This document shows, one piece after another, positions 15,899 to 24,941 of a stretch of 64,000 bases of DNA (position 1 is the stretch's first letter; each line of letters opens with the position of its first letter). The translations under genes and the position numbers were made by a program. The notes beneath the pieces are model-generated. The model ran no database searches. It had not been told where the DNA came from and worked only from the letters and a program-made list of their open reading frames with translations. This DNA comes from Streptomyces sp. GSL17-111 (GTDB lineage: Bacteria > Actinomycetota > Actinomycetes > Streptomycetales > Streptomycetaceae). Location of the stretch: the NCBI RefSeq assembly GCF_037911585.1, contig NZ_JBAJNS010000001.1, forward strand, positions 4,325,501 through 4,389,500. Direction: 5' to 3'.

Positions 15899-17023
15899 TC
15901 AGGCCCGACGCACGGTCAGGGTCGTCCAGGCGCCGACGTGGACGCGGTCGCCCTCGTGCAGGGGCACCGGCACGAACGGCTGGATCGGGTCCTCGCCGCC
16001 GTTGATCGTCGTGCCGTTGGTGGAGTCCTGGTCGACGACCGCCCAGCCACCGTCGGGCTGTTGCACGAGCAGCGCGTGCTGGTGCGAGACGCCCGGGTCC
16101 TCGGGCGGCCGGGAGAGGTCGATGTCGGGGGCCTCACCGGTCGACTGCCGCCTGCGGCCGATCGAGACCTGCTGCCCGCTGAGCGGCACCTGCTGCTCGG
16201 GGGAGTAGGCGGGGAGGTTGAGCGTCGCGCCCTCGGGGCCGCTGCGCTGCATCATCGCGGTGAAGTACTCGCGGTCGGGGCCGACGGTGACCATCCACCC
16301 CGTCCCCCGCGCCTGCGTCCCCGCTCCGGGGCCCGGGTAGCCGTAGCCACCCTGCCCGTGGGGCTCCCCGGACGGCGTCGAGGGCGGAGCGATGTTCCAG
16401 TCGCCCTGTTCGGGGGCGGAGTGCGCGGGCTGCCGGGGCTGCTGCGACAGCGGCTCGGCCGGCCGGTTCATCTGCGAGGGCCGGGACCGCTCGTACACCG
16501 GCGGCGGACCCTGCTGGAGGAAGCCGGGCGGTGGCGCGGGCGGCGCGTAGGCCGTCGGCGACTGGGTGTGGAAGTTGTAGCGGCACTCCTCGCAGAACGG
16601 AGCGTGCGGCTCACGCGGCGTGCGGCACTGCGGGCACAGCTCGGTGTGCTGGGTCGGTCCGGACGGCATGGGCGCGGCCGGTCCGGGCCGGTCGGGTATG
16701 CCGCCGCCGGGCTGCTGCGGCATACCGGGGCCGGGCGGCGGCGCCTGCTCACCGGGGTAGCCGTAGCCGCCGCTGCCGCCCTGCCCGCCGTGGCCCGGGT
16801 GGCCGCCGTGGCCCGCGAGGCCGTCGTGACCGCCGGGTCCGTCGTACGGCGGGGGCGGCGGGGGAGCCGGGTACCCGTACCCGTAGCCGTCCGGCGCGGG
16901 AGCCGGAGGCGCCGGCGGGGGCGGGGGAACGGCGCCGGGCGCCCCGGGTGCCGTCATGCGGTGTCCGCACACCTCGCACCAGTCGTCGGCCGCCGACCGG
17001 TGGCCGTTCGGACAAGTCGGCAT
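15899..17023 (-). CDS. FHA-domain protein with two zinc ribbons and a Pro/Gly-rich linker (374 aa)
   Basis: Residues 2-21 form a zinc ribbon (CPNGHRSAADDWCEVCGHR), and a second one lies near residues 130-150 (CPQCRTPREPHAPFCEEC). Between and after them are Pro/Gly/Tyr-rich linkers. The FHA domain occupies about 285-374: IGRRRQ, GVSHQHALLVQQ and DSTNGTTING, with Arg, Ser, His and Asn of the phosphothreonine pocket intact. It should read phosphothreonines made by the PknG-type kinase of the same array, as GarA/OdhI do in mycobacteria and corynebacteria, but it lacks their short ETT-containing N-terminus. Last gene of the array, 36 bp after the VWA gene. Confidence 0.92.
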   Translation of the reverse strand: MPTCPNGHRSAADDWCEVCGHRMTAPGAPGAVPPPPPAPPAPAPDGYGYGYPAPPPPPPYDGPGGHDGLAGHGGHPGHGGQGGSGGYGYPGEQAPPPGPGMPQQPGGGIPDRPGPAAPMPSGPTQHTELCPQCRTPREPHAPFCEECRYNFHTQSPTAYAPPAPPPGFLQQGPPPVYERSRPSQMNRPAEPLSQQPRQPAHSAPEQGDWNIAPPSTPSGEPHGQGGYGYPGPGAGTQARGTGWMVTVGPDREYFTAMMQRSGPEGATLNLPAYSPEQQVPLSGQQVSIGRRRQSTGEAPDIDLSRPPEDPGVSHQHALLVQQPDGGWAVVDQDSTNGTTINGGEDPIQPFVPVPLHEGDRVHVGAWTTLTVRRA

Positions 17024-17059
17024 GTCGGGCTTCCCCCTCCGTGCGGCGCCGCAGCGCGG

Positions 17060-18439
17060 TCAGTTGGCGGCCTTCTTGACGCGCACCGTCTTCGTGGAGC
17101 GGGTTTCGAGCGTCATCTCGTCGGCCTCGGCGACCTTCGCCTTGAGTCGAACAGTACCCGCCGCCACGTCGACGACGTCCACCACCTTCGCCAGGAGCTT
17201 GGCGGTCTCACCGTTGCCGGAGGCGGCGGCGAGCTGCACCGCCCGACCCAGTTTCGCCGTCGCCCCACCCTCGTCCCCGGCCCTGCGCGCGTCCAGGCCC
17301 TGCTGGATGACGCGGGCCAGTTCCGCCTGGCCGGTGTAGTGGGCCACCTGCGGGTTGATGGCCGTGGACGCGGCGCTGTCGTCCGTCCACAGGGCCCGGA
17401 CCAGCCCCTGGCCCAGCACCTCGGGAGCGTCACCGGGCCGGGGGCGGATCAGCGAGACCCGCGCCGCCAGCATCTCCCGGCCCACCGCCGCAGGCGGTAC
17501 CCGCACGCACACGTGGTAGTCGCGGGACTCGTCGCCCCATGAACCCGTCGGATAGTCCCCGGCGCGCGGACCGGCCTGCGCCCGGCGGCCGGTGAGGTCC
17601 ACCACCGTCGGCGCCACCTGCTTGACGAAGGCGATCTCCGCGCCCTGCGGCGTCCACAGCCGCAGCGCCACGTCGCCGATCTCCTTGCCCATGGCGGCGG
17701 CCATCATGCCGGTGAAGTCGGTGGCCAGTCCGGCGGGGTCGGCGACGATGTCCGCCGTGCCCAGCAGGGCCGTGGCGATGCCGGTGACCTCCTTCACCTC
17801 CCAGTCCGTGCCCACGCCGCGCGCGTCACAGGTGAACCGCCCGGCGCAGGCGTTCAGGGTCTCCCGGAGCGTCTCGGGGTCCTCGTGCTCGTTGCGTCCG
17901 TCGGTGAGGAGGATGCCGTGCCGGACGGCCGCGTCGGAGGAGGCGAGGAGAGCGTCCGCGAGCCGCAGCCAGGTCCCGATGGCGGTGCCGCCGCCCGGCG
18001 TCAGCCGCCGCACCGCCTCCTTGGCGGAGGCGCGCGTCGCGGCGTCCGCGACGGCGAGCCGGCCGCCGCCGGGGTAGATCTCCTTCGCCGTGTGGGTCCC
18101 GGCGACGACGGCGAAGGCCACGCCGTCGCGCACGGCGTCGACGGCGGCACGCGTCGCCTCCCGGGCGTTGCGCATCTTCGCGGGCGGGTAGTCCATCGAG
18201 CCGGAGCAGTCCACCATCAGGACGACGGCGGCCGGCGGCGCGTCGGGCGACCGGTCGCGGGGCGCGTCCCCCTCGGGGCCGTGCGGGGGGCCCGGCAGCG
18301 GCAGCCCGCCCGTCGTGCCGCCGCCCGTCGCCGTCACCGTGACGATCGCGTTGACCTCCTGCCCGTGCTCGGGCAGGTAGGGGTTCTGGTACACGTCGAC
18401 CGAGAACCGCGGCACGTTGGACTTGGCGAAGTTGGCCAT
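17060..18439 (-). CDS. VWA-domain protein (459 aa)
   Basis: The MIDAS motif VDCSGSM (Asp77, Ser79, Ser81) is intact, the downstream Thr is in GGGTAIGTWLRLADALL and the Asp in ILLTDGRNEHED, so it can bind a divalent metal. The N-terminus begins MANFAKSNVPRFSVDVYQNPYLPEHGQEVNAIVTVTATG, a beta-rich segment with no signal peptide, so it is cytoplasmic. The C-terminal part (about 330-450) is a helical domain resembling those of TerY-like VWA proteins. Its position between a PP2C phosphatase and an FHA protein suggests an adaptor in the phospho-signalling array. 28 bp separate it from the PP2C stop. Confidence 0.9.
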   Translation of the reverse strand: MANFAKSNVPRFSVDVYQNPYLPEHGQEVNAIVTVTATGGGTTGGLPLPGPPHGPEGDAPRDRSPDAPPAAVVLMVDCSGSMDYPPAKMRNAREATRAAVDAVRDGVAFAVVAGTHTAKEIYPGGGRLAVADAATRASAKEAVRRLTPGGGTAIGTWLRLADALLASSDAAVRHGILLTDGRNEHEDPETLRETLNACAGRFTCDARGVGTDWEVKEVTGIATALLGTADIVADPAGLATDFTGMMAAAMGKEIGDVALRLWTPQGAEIAFVKQVAPTVVDLTGRRAQAGPRAGDYPTGSWGDESRDYHVCVRVPPAAVGREMLAARVSLIRPRPGDAPEVLGQGLVRALWTDDSAASTAINPQVAHYTGQAELARVIQQGLDARRAGDEGGATAKLGRAVQLAAASGNGETAKLLAKVVDVVDVAAGTVRLKAKVAEADEMTLETRSTKTVRVKKAAN

Positions 18440-18467
18440 CTATCGCTTCTCCCCCCGGAGTTGCACG

Positions 18468-19865
18468 TCAGGCCGATCCTGCCCGCGGCGCCGTCGCCGG
18501 GAACGGGATGACGGCCACTGTTACGTTGTCGTGCCCGCCGCCCTTGAGGGCGTGATCGACCAGCTGCCGGGCGGCCGGGAGCGGCCGGGACCGGGCGTCT
18601 CCGGGCACGGCGTCGGCCATGTCCCGGGCCGACTCGGCGTAGTTCCACAGGCCGTCGGTGCACACCACCACCACACCGGGGTGCTCCGGACGGAAGGACG
18701 CGGTGTGCGGTTCGACCTCCTCGGCGTCCGCGCCCAGCCAGCCGGTGATGGCGTGGGCGCGCGGGTCGGCGAAGGCCTCGGCCTCGCTCATCAGCCCGGC
18801 GGCCACCATCTGCGCGGCCCAGGAGTCGTCCTCGGTGAGCCGGGCGGCCGGGGCGGAGCGGTCCTCGGGCACCCAGTACGCGCGGCTGTCGCCGACCCAG
18901 CCGACGGTCAGGACGTCCTCGGCCACGACCGATCCGACGATGGTGCAGGCCGGGGCGTTGTGGCCGCCGTCCACCCGGGCGTCCGCCAGCGCGGCCACGG
19001 CCCGGGCCGCGACGCCGAGGGCCTCGTGCAGGGCGTGCGGGGGCTGGACGCCGCGCGGCAGGGTGTCGAGCATCGCGTCGCGGGCCGCGCTCGCGGCGGC
19101 GGCCGACGCCTCGTCGGGGCGACTGGAGGACGAGACGCCGTCGCAGACGATGGCCACCACCGCCGGGCCCGCGCCGGGCCGGGGGGCGGTGGTGATCGCG
19201 AAGGCGTCCTCGTTGCGGTGGTGCCGCAGACCGCGGTCGCTCGCGGCGGCCACGCCGGGCACCTCCTGTTCGAGGTGGTCGCGTCCGCGCGGTCGCGCGT
19301 GGCCGCACAGCTCGCAGTAGCCGTCCGCGTCGAAGCCGCCGGTGCCGCACCCGGTGCACGTTCCCGTGCGGCCCGCGCCCGGCGCGGCACCGGCGGACGG
19401 TTCGGCGCCGCCGGTGCGCGGATCGGGTGCGCCGGGGGCCGGCCCGGCGGGCGGCGGGATCGCGGGCGCGGGGTCGGCGCCCTCCGGCCGGGGGCGTCCC
19501 GGGGCCGCCGCGGGCTCGGTCGGCACCGCGCCGGGGTCGGGCGGCGCCAGCGTGAAGTCCGGGACGGTGGGGGTGCGCACGGCGGACGCGGCGGTCCGCG
19601 CGGGTTCCGGCACGGCCTGCCGCCGGGCCGGGGCGCCGGGCGGCACGGCCGGACGCGGTGGCCTGTCGGGCGGTGGTGGCGCGGCGGGTGGCGCGGCGGG
19701 TGGTGGCGGCGTGGCCGGGGCTGCGCCCGTCGGCGGCGCGGCGGGGGCGTGCGGGGCCGGGGCCGTCAGGCTGCGGCCGCAGCCACCGCAGTAGAGGTCG
19801 CCCTCCTCCAGCGGTTCGGCACACCCGGGGCAGGTGGAGTATCGGTCGAGCTGCGGCATCCTCAC
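18468..19865 (-). CDS. PP2C-family Ser/Thr protein phosphatase with zinc ribbons (465 aa)
   Basis: GTG at 19865 is chosen because it overlaps the kinase stop (GTGA); ATG at 19859 (MPQLDRYSTCPGCAEPL) is the alternative. A zinc ribbon is at about 12-30 (CPGCAEPLEEGDLYCGGCG), then a Pro/Ala-rich linker, a second ribbon near 172-188 (CTGCGTGGFDADGYCELCG), and a PP2C domain from about 205: GLRHHRNEDAF, VAIVCDGVSS, VGWVGDSRAYW, GWLGAD, VVVCTDGLWNY. The metal-binding aspartates are present. It should reverse phosphorylation by the adjacent PknG-like kinase. No membrane segment. Confidence 0.93.
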   Translation of the reverse strand: MRMPQLDRYSTCPGCAEPLEEGDLYCGGCGRSLTAPAPHAPAAPPTGAAPATPPPPAAPPAAPPPPDRPPRPAVPPGAPARRQAVPEPARTAASAVRTPTVPDFTLAPPDPGAVPTEPAAAPGRPRPEGADPAPAIPPPAGPAPGAPDPRTGGAEPSAGAAPGAGRTGTCTGCGTGGFDADGYCELCGHARPRGRDHLEQEVPGVAAASDRGLRHHRNEDAFAITTAPRPGAGPAVVAIVCDGVSSSSRPDEASAAAASAARDAMLDTLPRGVQPPHALHEALGVAARAVAALADARVDGGHNAPACTIVGSVVAEDVLTVGWVGDSRAYWVPEDRSAPAARLTEDDSWAAQMVAAGLMSEAEAFADPRAHAITGWLGADAEEVEPHTASFRPEHPGVVVVCTDGLWNYAESARDMADAVPGDARSRPLPAARQLVDHALKGGGHDNVTVAVIPFPATAPRAGSA

Positions 19866-22408
19866 ACCCAAGTCCTGGGGCGGAGACGGTTGGCCCGCTC
19901 CACCCATGAGATCCTCTCGCTCCCGCTCTGCGCCAGCCGCGCCAGCCGTCGGCAGGAGCCCTCCAGTCCCAGACGCAGTCCGCTCTCGGTCGGTTCGCTG
20001 CCGAGCAGCGGACCGGCTCCGGCGGGTGCGCCGGGGGCCGTCGGACGTCCGGCCAGCACCCAGTCCAGGGCCCTGCCCAGCACCTCGGTGGCCAGCCGTT
20101 CCCGGCGCCGGGCGTCGAGCCCGAGCGTCCGGAGCCGTTCCAACTCCCGCGCGGCGGCCTCCACGTCGGGCAGGACGGGCTCGTGGGGGCCGCGTTGCCG
20201 CAGCCGGGCGGAGATCGCCGCGACCCGTGCCGCCACGTAGTGGATGGAGGATTCGGGCACCGACTCCAGCGCCGTCACCGCACCCGCCCGGTCGCCGCCG
20301 GCCAGCCGCACCCTGGCCAGGCCGAAGGCGGCGCTGACGTGGTTCGGGTCGGTGGACCACACCAGCCGGTAGAACTCCTCCGCGTTGTCCCACTGGCCCA
20401 GCAGCTCGGCGCTCACCGCTAGGGCCAGCTTCGGCGCGCACTCGCCGGGGAAGGCGTCGTAGACCGCGTCGAAGGCGAGCGCGGCCGTCTCCAGGTCGCC
20501 GTTGACCAGACCGGCCACGCCCCGGTACCAGACCACCCGCCAGTCCTCCGCGTACCGCTCGGAGAGGTGGGCCAGGTCGGCCGCTCCCACCGGCTGCGCC
20601 GGCGCCACCGGTGCCAGCTCCAGCTGCGCCCGCAGGAAGCGCAGCCGCAGCTCCACGGAGTCGGCCGGCGCCGAGCGCAGGGCGACGTGCAGGTCCGCCG
20701 GGGTGGCGCCGGTGAGTCCGGCGAGGAACCCGGCGTTCGGGTCCTCCGGGTCCACGGCGGGCACCGGCAGGGCCAGCGCCGCCGCTCTCGGCTCCAGCGG
20801 AGTGACCGTCACCGGCCCGACGCCCGCCGGGGCGGCCCGCACCGGGGCCCGTCCGCCGCCGCGCGCCGTCGGACGGGCCCCGAGCAGAGACACGTCCTCG
20901 TCGCTCCGGGGCAGCAACTCGGTGCTCACCACCCGTAGTTCCGGTCCGAAGAGGGTGGAGACCGCCGGTCGCGGCTGCCCGCTGCGGACGGCCACCACCT
21001 CCCGCAGCACTCCCGTGAGCTGCTCCGCCATCTCGGCCGCCGAGCCGAACCGCCGTTCCGGGTCCGGGTCGGTGGCGCGCACCAGGAAGCGGTAGAACGA
21101 CTCGTACCGCGTGAAGACCTCGACGCTCTCCGGGTCGGGCAGGCTGTCGACGTACATGTTCGTGTAGCCGCGGAAGTCGAACGTCAGCACGGCGAGCGTG
21201 CGGGCCACGGTGTAGAGGTCGGAGGCCACCGAGGGCCCCCGCTCGGCGACTTCGGGCGCCTGGTATCCGACCGTCCCGTACACCGCGCTCTCGTGGTCGT
21301 CCATGCGGCGCACGGCGCCCAGGTCGATGAGCTTGAGCTGGTCGTGCTGCTGGATGGCGTTGTCGACCTTGAAGTCGCAGTACAGCAGGTTCCTGCCGTG
21401 CAGGTGGCCGATCGCCTCCAGCGCCTCGATGCCGAACGCGCACGCCTGCTCGACGGGCATCGGGTCGCGGCGGCCGTCCGGACCGCGCCGCTCCTCGGCG
21501 AGCTGCTTGAGCGACTTGCCGCCCACGTACTCCATCACGATGTAGCCGTCGAGGCTGCCCGTGCGCTGGTCGAGGTGCTCGACGAAGTTGTAGATGCGCA
21601 CGATGCCGGCGTGCTCGATCTCCGCGAGGAAGCGGCGCTCGGAGATCGCCGCGGCCATCGCGTCCTGGTCACCGGTGTCCAGCAGGCCCTTCAGCACGAC
21701 CCAGCGATCGGAGACGGCGCGGTCCACCGCGAGGTAGATCCAGCCGAGACCGCCGTGGGCCAGGCAGCCCGCCACCTCGTACTGGCCGTGCACGACGTCC
21801 CCCGGGTTCAGCTTGGGGACGAACGAGTACGGCTGTCCGCACGTGGTGCAGAAACCCTCCGTACGGCCCGGCCGTCCGGCCCGGGACCGGCCGACGGGGC
21901 CGCCGCAGTCCGCGTTGCCGCAGAACCGCTTGCGCTCGGGGACCTCGGCGTTCTCCAGCACGGCGGACGCCGGGTCCGCGCGCGGCACCTCCGGCACGGT
22001 GACCAGCCCGGCGCCGAGCCGGTGCCGGGAGGTCCCGGCCGAGCCCGACGCCCGTGAGCTGCGCACCGACAGCGAGCGGGCCCGCAGCGCTCCGGTCACC
22101 GAACGGGACAGCCGCCCGGAGACCGACCGGCGGGAGGACTGCGAACGCGCGGACGAGCGCCCCGAGGACGCCCCCGACCGAGGCGTCGGCACCGCACCCC
22201 CGGCGCCGGAACCACCCGTGCCGGAACCCGCCGAGCCCGGGGCTCCCCTGCCCGACGGCACCGATCCGGAGGGCGCCTCGGCCCGGGGCGGCGGGGGCGC
22301 CACGACGGGGGAGAGCCCGCACGTGTCGCAGTACAGCTCGCCCCCGCCGACGTCCTCGTACACCCCCTCGCAGCCCCGCTGCTGGCACGTCCGCCGCTGC
22401 GCGCTCAT
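19862..22408 (-). CDS. pknG: PknG-type Ser/Thr protein kinase with rubredoxin-like and TPR domains (848 aa)
   Basis: Domain order matches mycobacterial PknG with an N-terminal extension. A zinc ribbon is at 8-31 (CQQRGCEGVYEDVGGGELYC), then a Ser/Arg-rich linker, then a rubredoxin-like pair of Cys knuckles (CGNADCGG at 163-170 and CTTCG at 187-191). The kinase domain is at about 209-470: lysine K240 in WVVLKGL, E263, catalytic loop YCDFKVDN (343-350) and IDLGAV in place of DFG, both PknG hallmarks. The C-terminal 300 residues are TPR-like helices (EEFYRLVWSTDPNHVSAAFG). PknG kinases control 2-oxoglutarate/glutamate metabolism in response to amino acids. Start and stop overlap both neighbours by four bases. 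Confidence 0.93.
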   Translation of the reverse strand: MSAQRRTCQQRGCEGVYEDVGGGELYCDTCGLSPVVAPPPPRAEAPSGSVPSGRGAPGSAGSGTGGSGAGGAVPTPRSGASSGRSSARSQSSRRSVSGRLSRSVTGALRARSLSVRSSRASGSAGTSRHRLGAGLVTVPEVPRADPASAVLENAEVPERKRFCGNADCGGPVGRSRAGRPGRTEGFCTTCGQPYSFVPKLNPGDVVHGQYEVAGCLAHGGLGWIYLAVDRAVSDRWVVLKGLLDTGDQDAMAAAISERRFLAEIEHAGIVRIYNFVEHLDQRTGSLDGYIVMEYVGGKSLKQLAEERRGPDGRRDPMPVEQACAFGIEALEAIGHLHGRNLLYCDFKVDNAIQQHDQLKLIDLGAVRRMDDHESAVYGTVGYQAPEVAERGPSVASDLYTVARTLAVLTFDFRGYTNMYVDSLPDPESVEVFTRYESFYRFLVRATDPDPERRFGSAAEMAEQLTGVLREVVAVRSGQPRPAVSTLFGPELRVVSTELLPRSDEDVSLLGARPTARGGGRAPVRAAPAGVGPVTVTPLEPRAAALALPVPAVDPEDPNAGFLAGLTGATPADLHVALRSAPADSVELRLRFLRAQLELAPVAPAQPVGAADLAHLSERYAEDWRVVWYRGVAGLVNGDLETAALAFDAVYDAFPGECAPKLALAVSAELLGQWDNAEEFYRLVWSTDPNHVSAAFGLARVRLAGGDRAGAVTALESVPESSIHYVAARVAAISARLRQRGPHEPVLPDVEAAARELERLRTLGLDARRRERLATEVLGRALDWVLAGRPTAPGAPAGAGPLLGSEPTESGLRLGLEGSCRRLARLAQSGSERISWVERANRLRPRTWV

Positions 22409-23706
22409 CGTCCGCCTCCCCCCGTCACGTCGTTCTCCTCCGCGCCCGTGGCGGGCGGGGCCAGCAGCTCCGCCGCGAAGCGCTGGTAGCGCAGCACCGC
22501 GCGTTCGGCCGTGCGCAGGTCGCAGGGCGCGCTCCACAGCAGACGCCGGGCGGCGTCGTACCGTTCGGTCAGCAGGGGCTCCTCGGCCAGTCCGTGCCGG
22601 GCGACCTTGGCCCGGTACGCGTCCAGCCGCCCGCGCAGCTCGGCCCGGACGGCGAGCGGCGCCGTCACCGCCGCCAGCTGGTCCCGCGCCCGCTCCAACT
22701 CCTCGTCCGCGCGCTGCTCCAGGCCGTCCAGCAGGGGCGACAGCCGGTTCCACCGGGCCTGCCTGCGGTGTTCGGCCGCGGTGCCGAGCTGCTCGTGCAG
22801 CGCCGTCGCCGGGCCGCTCACGGCCGGTACCTCGGACGCCGCGATCTTCGCCAGCACCTCGCCGCGCGCGGTGCGCGCCTCGGCGAGCGTCCGGTCGGCG
22901 CGGGAGAGGACGTCGCGCACCCGCATGAGCCGCTGCTCGGCGTCCTGCCGCACGCCGAGCACGGCGTCGATCTCCCGGCGCACGTCCTCCAGGGCCCGTG
23001 CCGCCCGGTCGTACCGGGCGGTGTCGGGACGTCCGCCGCCGGGCGCGCTGCTGCCGCCCTCCGCCTGCCAGAAGGCGAGCGGGTCGGTGATGACCTCCCG
23101 CCGCAGCGCGGCCAGTTCGGCCGTGATCTCCTCCAGGTCGTCACCGGCCGGGTGTTCGCCCTGGCGGACGCCGACGGAGTGGGCCAGCGAGCGGATGCGG
23201 CTCAGCTCGGCTGCGAGGAGGTCGATGCGTGCGGGCAGCACCGACCAGACGGCGTCGGCGGCCACCACGACGTCCAGCGCGCGGGCGTACCCGGCGTTCA
23301 TCCGGTCGACCAGCTCCGACAGGCTCAGCCGCTCGGCCAGCCGTCCGCCGCGCGCGCCCGTCTCCCCGCCCAGGGTGACGCCCTCCCCGCGCAGCAGCTC
23401 GGACAGGGCGGCGAGGTCCTCCCGCGCGGGCCAGCGGCGCCTGCCGCGGATCTCCCGGGCGGTGGCGAGGGCGTCGGTGTAGCGCTCGAACTGGTTCCAC
23501 AGCACGCTGATGGCGGCCTCGGCCGCGGCCCAGCGGTGCTTGGTGGTGCCCGTCAGGTCGGCGCCTTCCAGCAGCCTGCGCCCGGCGTGGTCCTGGAGGG
23601 CGAGCAGCGAGGACTCGATCGCCTCGTGCTCCGCGCCGAGCCGGGCCAGCGTCCGGTCCACCTCTTCCCGGTCCGGCACCGTTCCGGAGGATTCCGCGGA
23701 CCCCAT
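22405..23706 (-). CDS. Predicted coiled-coil protein of the PknG array (433 aa)
   Basis: Almost entirely helical, rich in Ala, Arg, Glu and Leu with heptad character over several segments (about 130-170, 230-290, 300-400), for example QDAEQRLMRVRDVLSRADRTLAEA. No membrane segment, signal or catalytic motif was seen. Its stop overlaps the kinase start (ATGA), so it is co-translated with PknG. Such a protein may scaffold or regulate the kinase. I do not know a named family. A possible promoter with TATGAG lies in the 70-bp gap upstream of it. Confidence 0.85.
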   Translation of the reverse strand: MGSAESSGTVPDREEVDRTLARLGAEHEAIESSLLALQDHAGRRLLEGADLTGTTKHRWAAAEAAISVLWNQFERYTDALATAREIRGRRRWPAREDLAALSELLRGEGVTLGGETGARGGRLAERLSLSELVDRMNAGYARALDVVVAADAVWSVLPARIDLLAAELSRIRSLAHSVGVRQGEHPAGDDLEEITAELAALRREVITDPLAFWQAEGGSSAPGGGRPDTARYDRAARALEDVRREIDAVLGVRQDAEQRLMRVRDVLSRADRTLAEARTARGEVLAKIAASEVPAVSGPATALHEQLGTAAEHRRQARWNRLSPLLDGLEQRADEELERARDQLAAVTAPLAVRAELRGRLDAYRAKVARHGLAEEPLLTERYDAARRLLWSAPCDLRTAERAVLRYQRFAAELLAPPATGAEENDVTGGGGR

Positions 23707-23775
23707 CGACCACCTCGCTGCTCTCGTCCGGACTGCACCATCCTCATACCCGCCACCGTCGCCCGCCGTACGCGC

Positions 23776-24924
23776 TCAGTCCCGGTACTGCGGGGTCGGC
23801 GGTTCGGGCGTCCGGTCCGGCATGACGTCGGCGAGCCAGCGGTCGTAGGACGCCCGCCACGCGCTGTCGTCACCGCCGGAGCGGAAGTCGTCCAGCACCT
23901 GGTTGACGCGGCGGACCAGGTCCTCGTCCGCCAGGTTCATCGCGATTCCGTACGGCTCCGTGGTGAACGGTTCGCCGACCAGCTCCACCGTCGGGTCCTG
24001 CGCGGCCAGTCCGGCGGCCAGGGCGCTGTCCGTCACGACCGCGTCCACCTCTCCGAGCTGCAACCGCACCAGGCAGTCGAGTTGGTTCGGCACGAGCAGT
24101 TGGGAGGAGCCGAAGTCCTCCCGCTCCATGGCCGCTGCCGCCGTCGAGCCCCTGGCCGAACAGGTGCGCAGGCCCCGGAGCGAGTCGTCGTGCCCGGTGA
24201 CCTCGGAGGAGCGAGGGGCGAGGATCTGCTGCCCGGCGGTGAAGTACGCCGTGGAGAAGGCCACTTCGGCCCGGCGCTCGCAGTTGACGGTCATGGTGCG
24301 CACCACCATGTCGACCTCCCGTTCCCGGATGGCCGGAATGCGCTGGTCGGTGGGGATGGTGCGGTAGACGATATGCGGGTCGTCGCCGAGGAGATCGCGG
24401 CCGACGGCCTGCACCAGGTCGATGTCGAAGCCGTCGATGGATCCGGTGTGCGGGTTGCGGTAGCCCCACAGGTAGTTGTTCTGGTCGACACCGACGACGA
24501 GCTGACCGCGCTCCCGGATGCGTTCCACCGCCGCGCCCGCCTCGTCCGACGGACGCAGACTCGCCGCCGCCGGGGTGCCGTCGTCGCACCGCTCCGGCGC
24601 CGCCGCAGCGGTGGGCGCGACCGTCTGCGGGCGGACGTGCGCCCGCCCGGCGGTCCCCGTGCCGTCCCCCGCGCTGTTCCCCGCGCTGTTCCCCGGGACG
24701 TCCGCCGGGGCGTCGTCCGGGGCGTTGCCCGGGGAGAGCAGCGCCGCCGTCAGCACGGCGGCCAGTACGGGGGCGAGGGCGGCGAAGGTGATCAGCGTCC
24801 GGCGCCGCCCGCCGCGCCGCCCCGCTGGCCGGGCGCTCTCCGAGGGCGCCGCCCCGCCGTCCGCGCGCGACGTCGCCGGTTCCGCTTCCCCGGCGGTCCC
24901 GGCCGCCGTCCGCCTGGCGCTCAT
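23776..24924 (-). CDS. GlnH-like extracytoplasmic amino-acid-binding protein, membrane-anchored (382 aa)
   Basis: A basic cytoplasmic N-terminus of about 45 residues precedes one hydrophobic helix (TLITFAALAPVLAAVLTAALL). After a Pro/Gly/Asn-rich linker comes a periplasmic-binding-protein type 3 domain (about 125-370) with RGQLVVGVDQNNYLWGYRNP, IDGFDIDLVQAVGRDLLGD, VDMVVRTMTVNCERRAEVAFS, VDAVVTDSALAAG and YGIAMNLADEDLVRRVNQVL. This is the GlnH type of binding protein. No ABC permease or ATPase gene is nearby, and there is no lipobox cysteine after the helix, unlike mycobacterial GlnH. Its partner is probably the membrane protein encoded immediately upstream, as in the PknG-GlnH-GlnX system. 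Confidence 0.88.
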   Translation of the reverse strand: MSARRTAAGTAGEAEPATSRADGGAAPSESARPAGRRGGRRRTLITFAALAPVLAAVLTAALLSPGNAPDDAPADVPGNSAGNSAGDGTGTAGRAHVRPQTVAPTAAAAPERCDDGTPAAASLRPSDEAGAAVERIRERGQLVVGVDQNNYLWGYRNPHTGSIDGFDIDLVQAVGRDLLGDDPHIVYRTIPTDQRIPAIREREVDMVVRTMTVNCERRAEVAFSTAYFTAGQQILAPRSSEVTGHDDSLRGLRTCSARGSTAAAAMEREDFGSSQLLVPNQLDCLVRLQLGEVDAVVTDSALAAGLAAQDPTVELVGEPFTTEPYGIAMNLADEDLVRRVNQVLDDFRSGGDDSAWRASYDRWLADVMPDRTPEPPTPQYRD

Positions 24925-24941
24925 CGTCCCGTCCTCCCCGC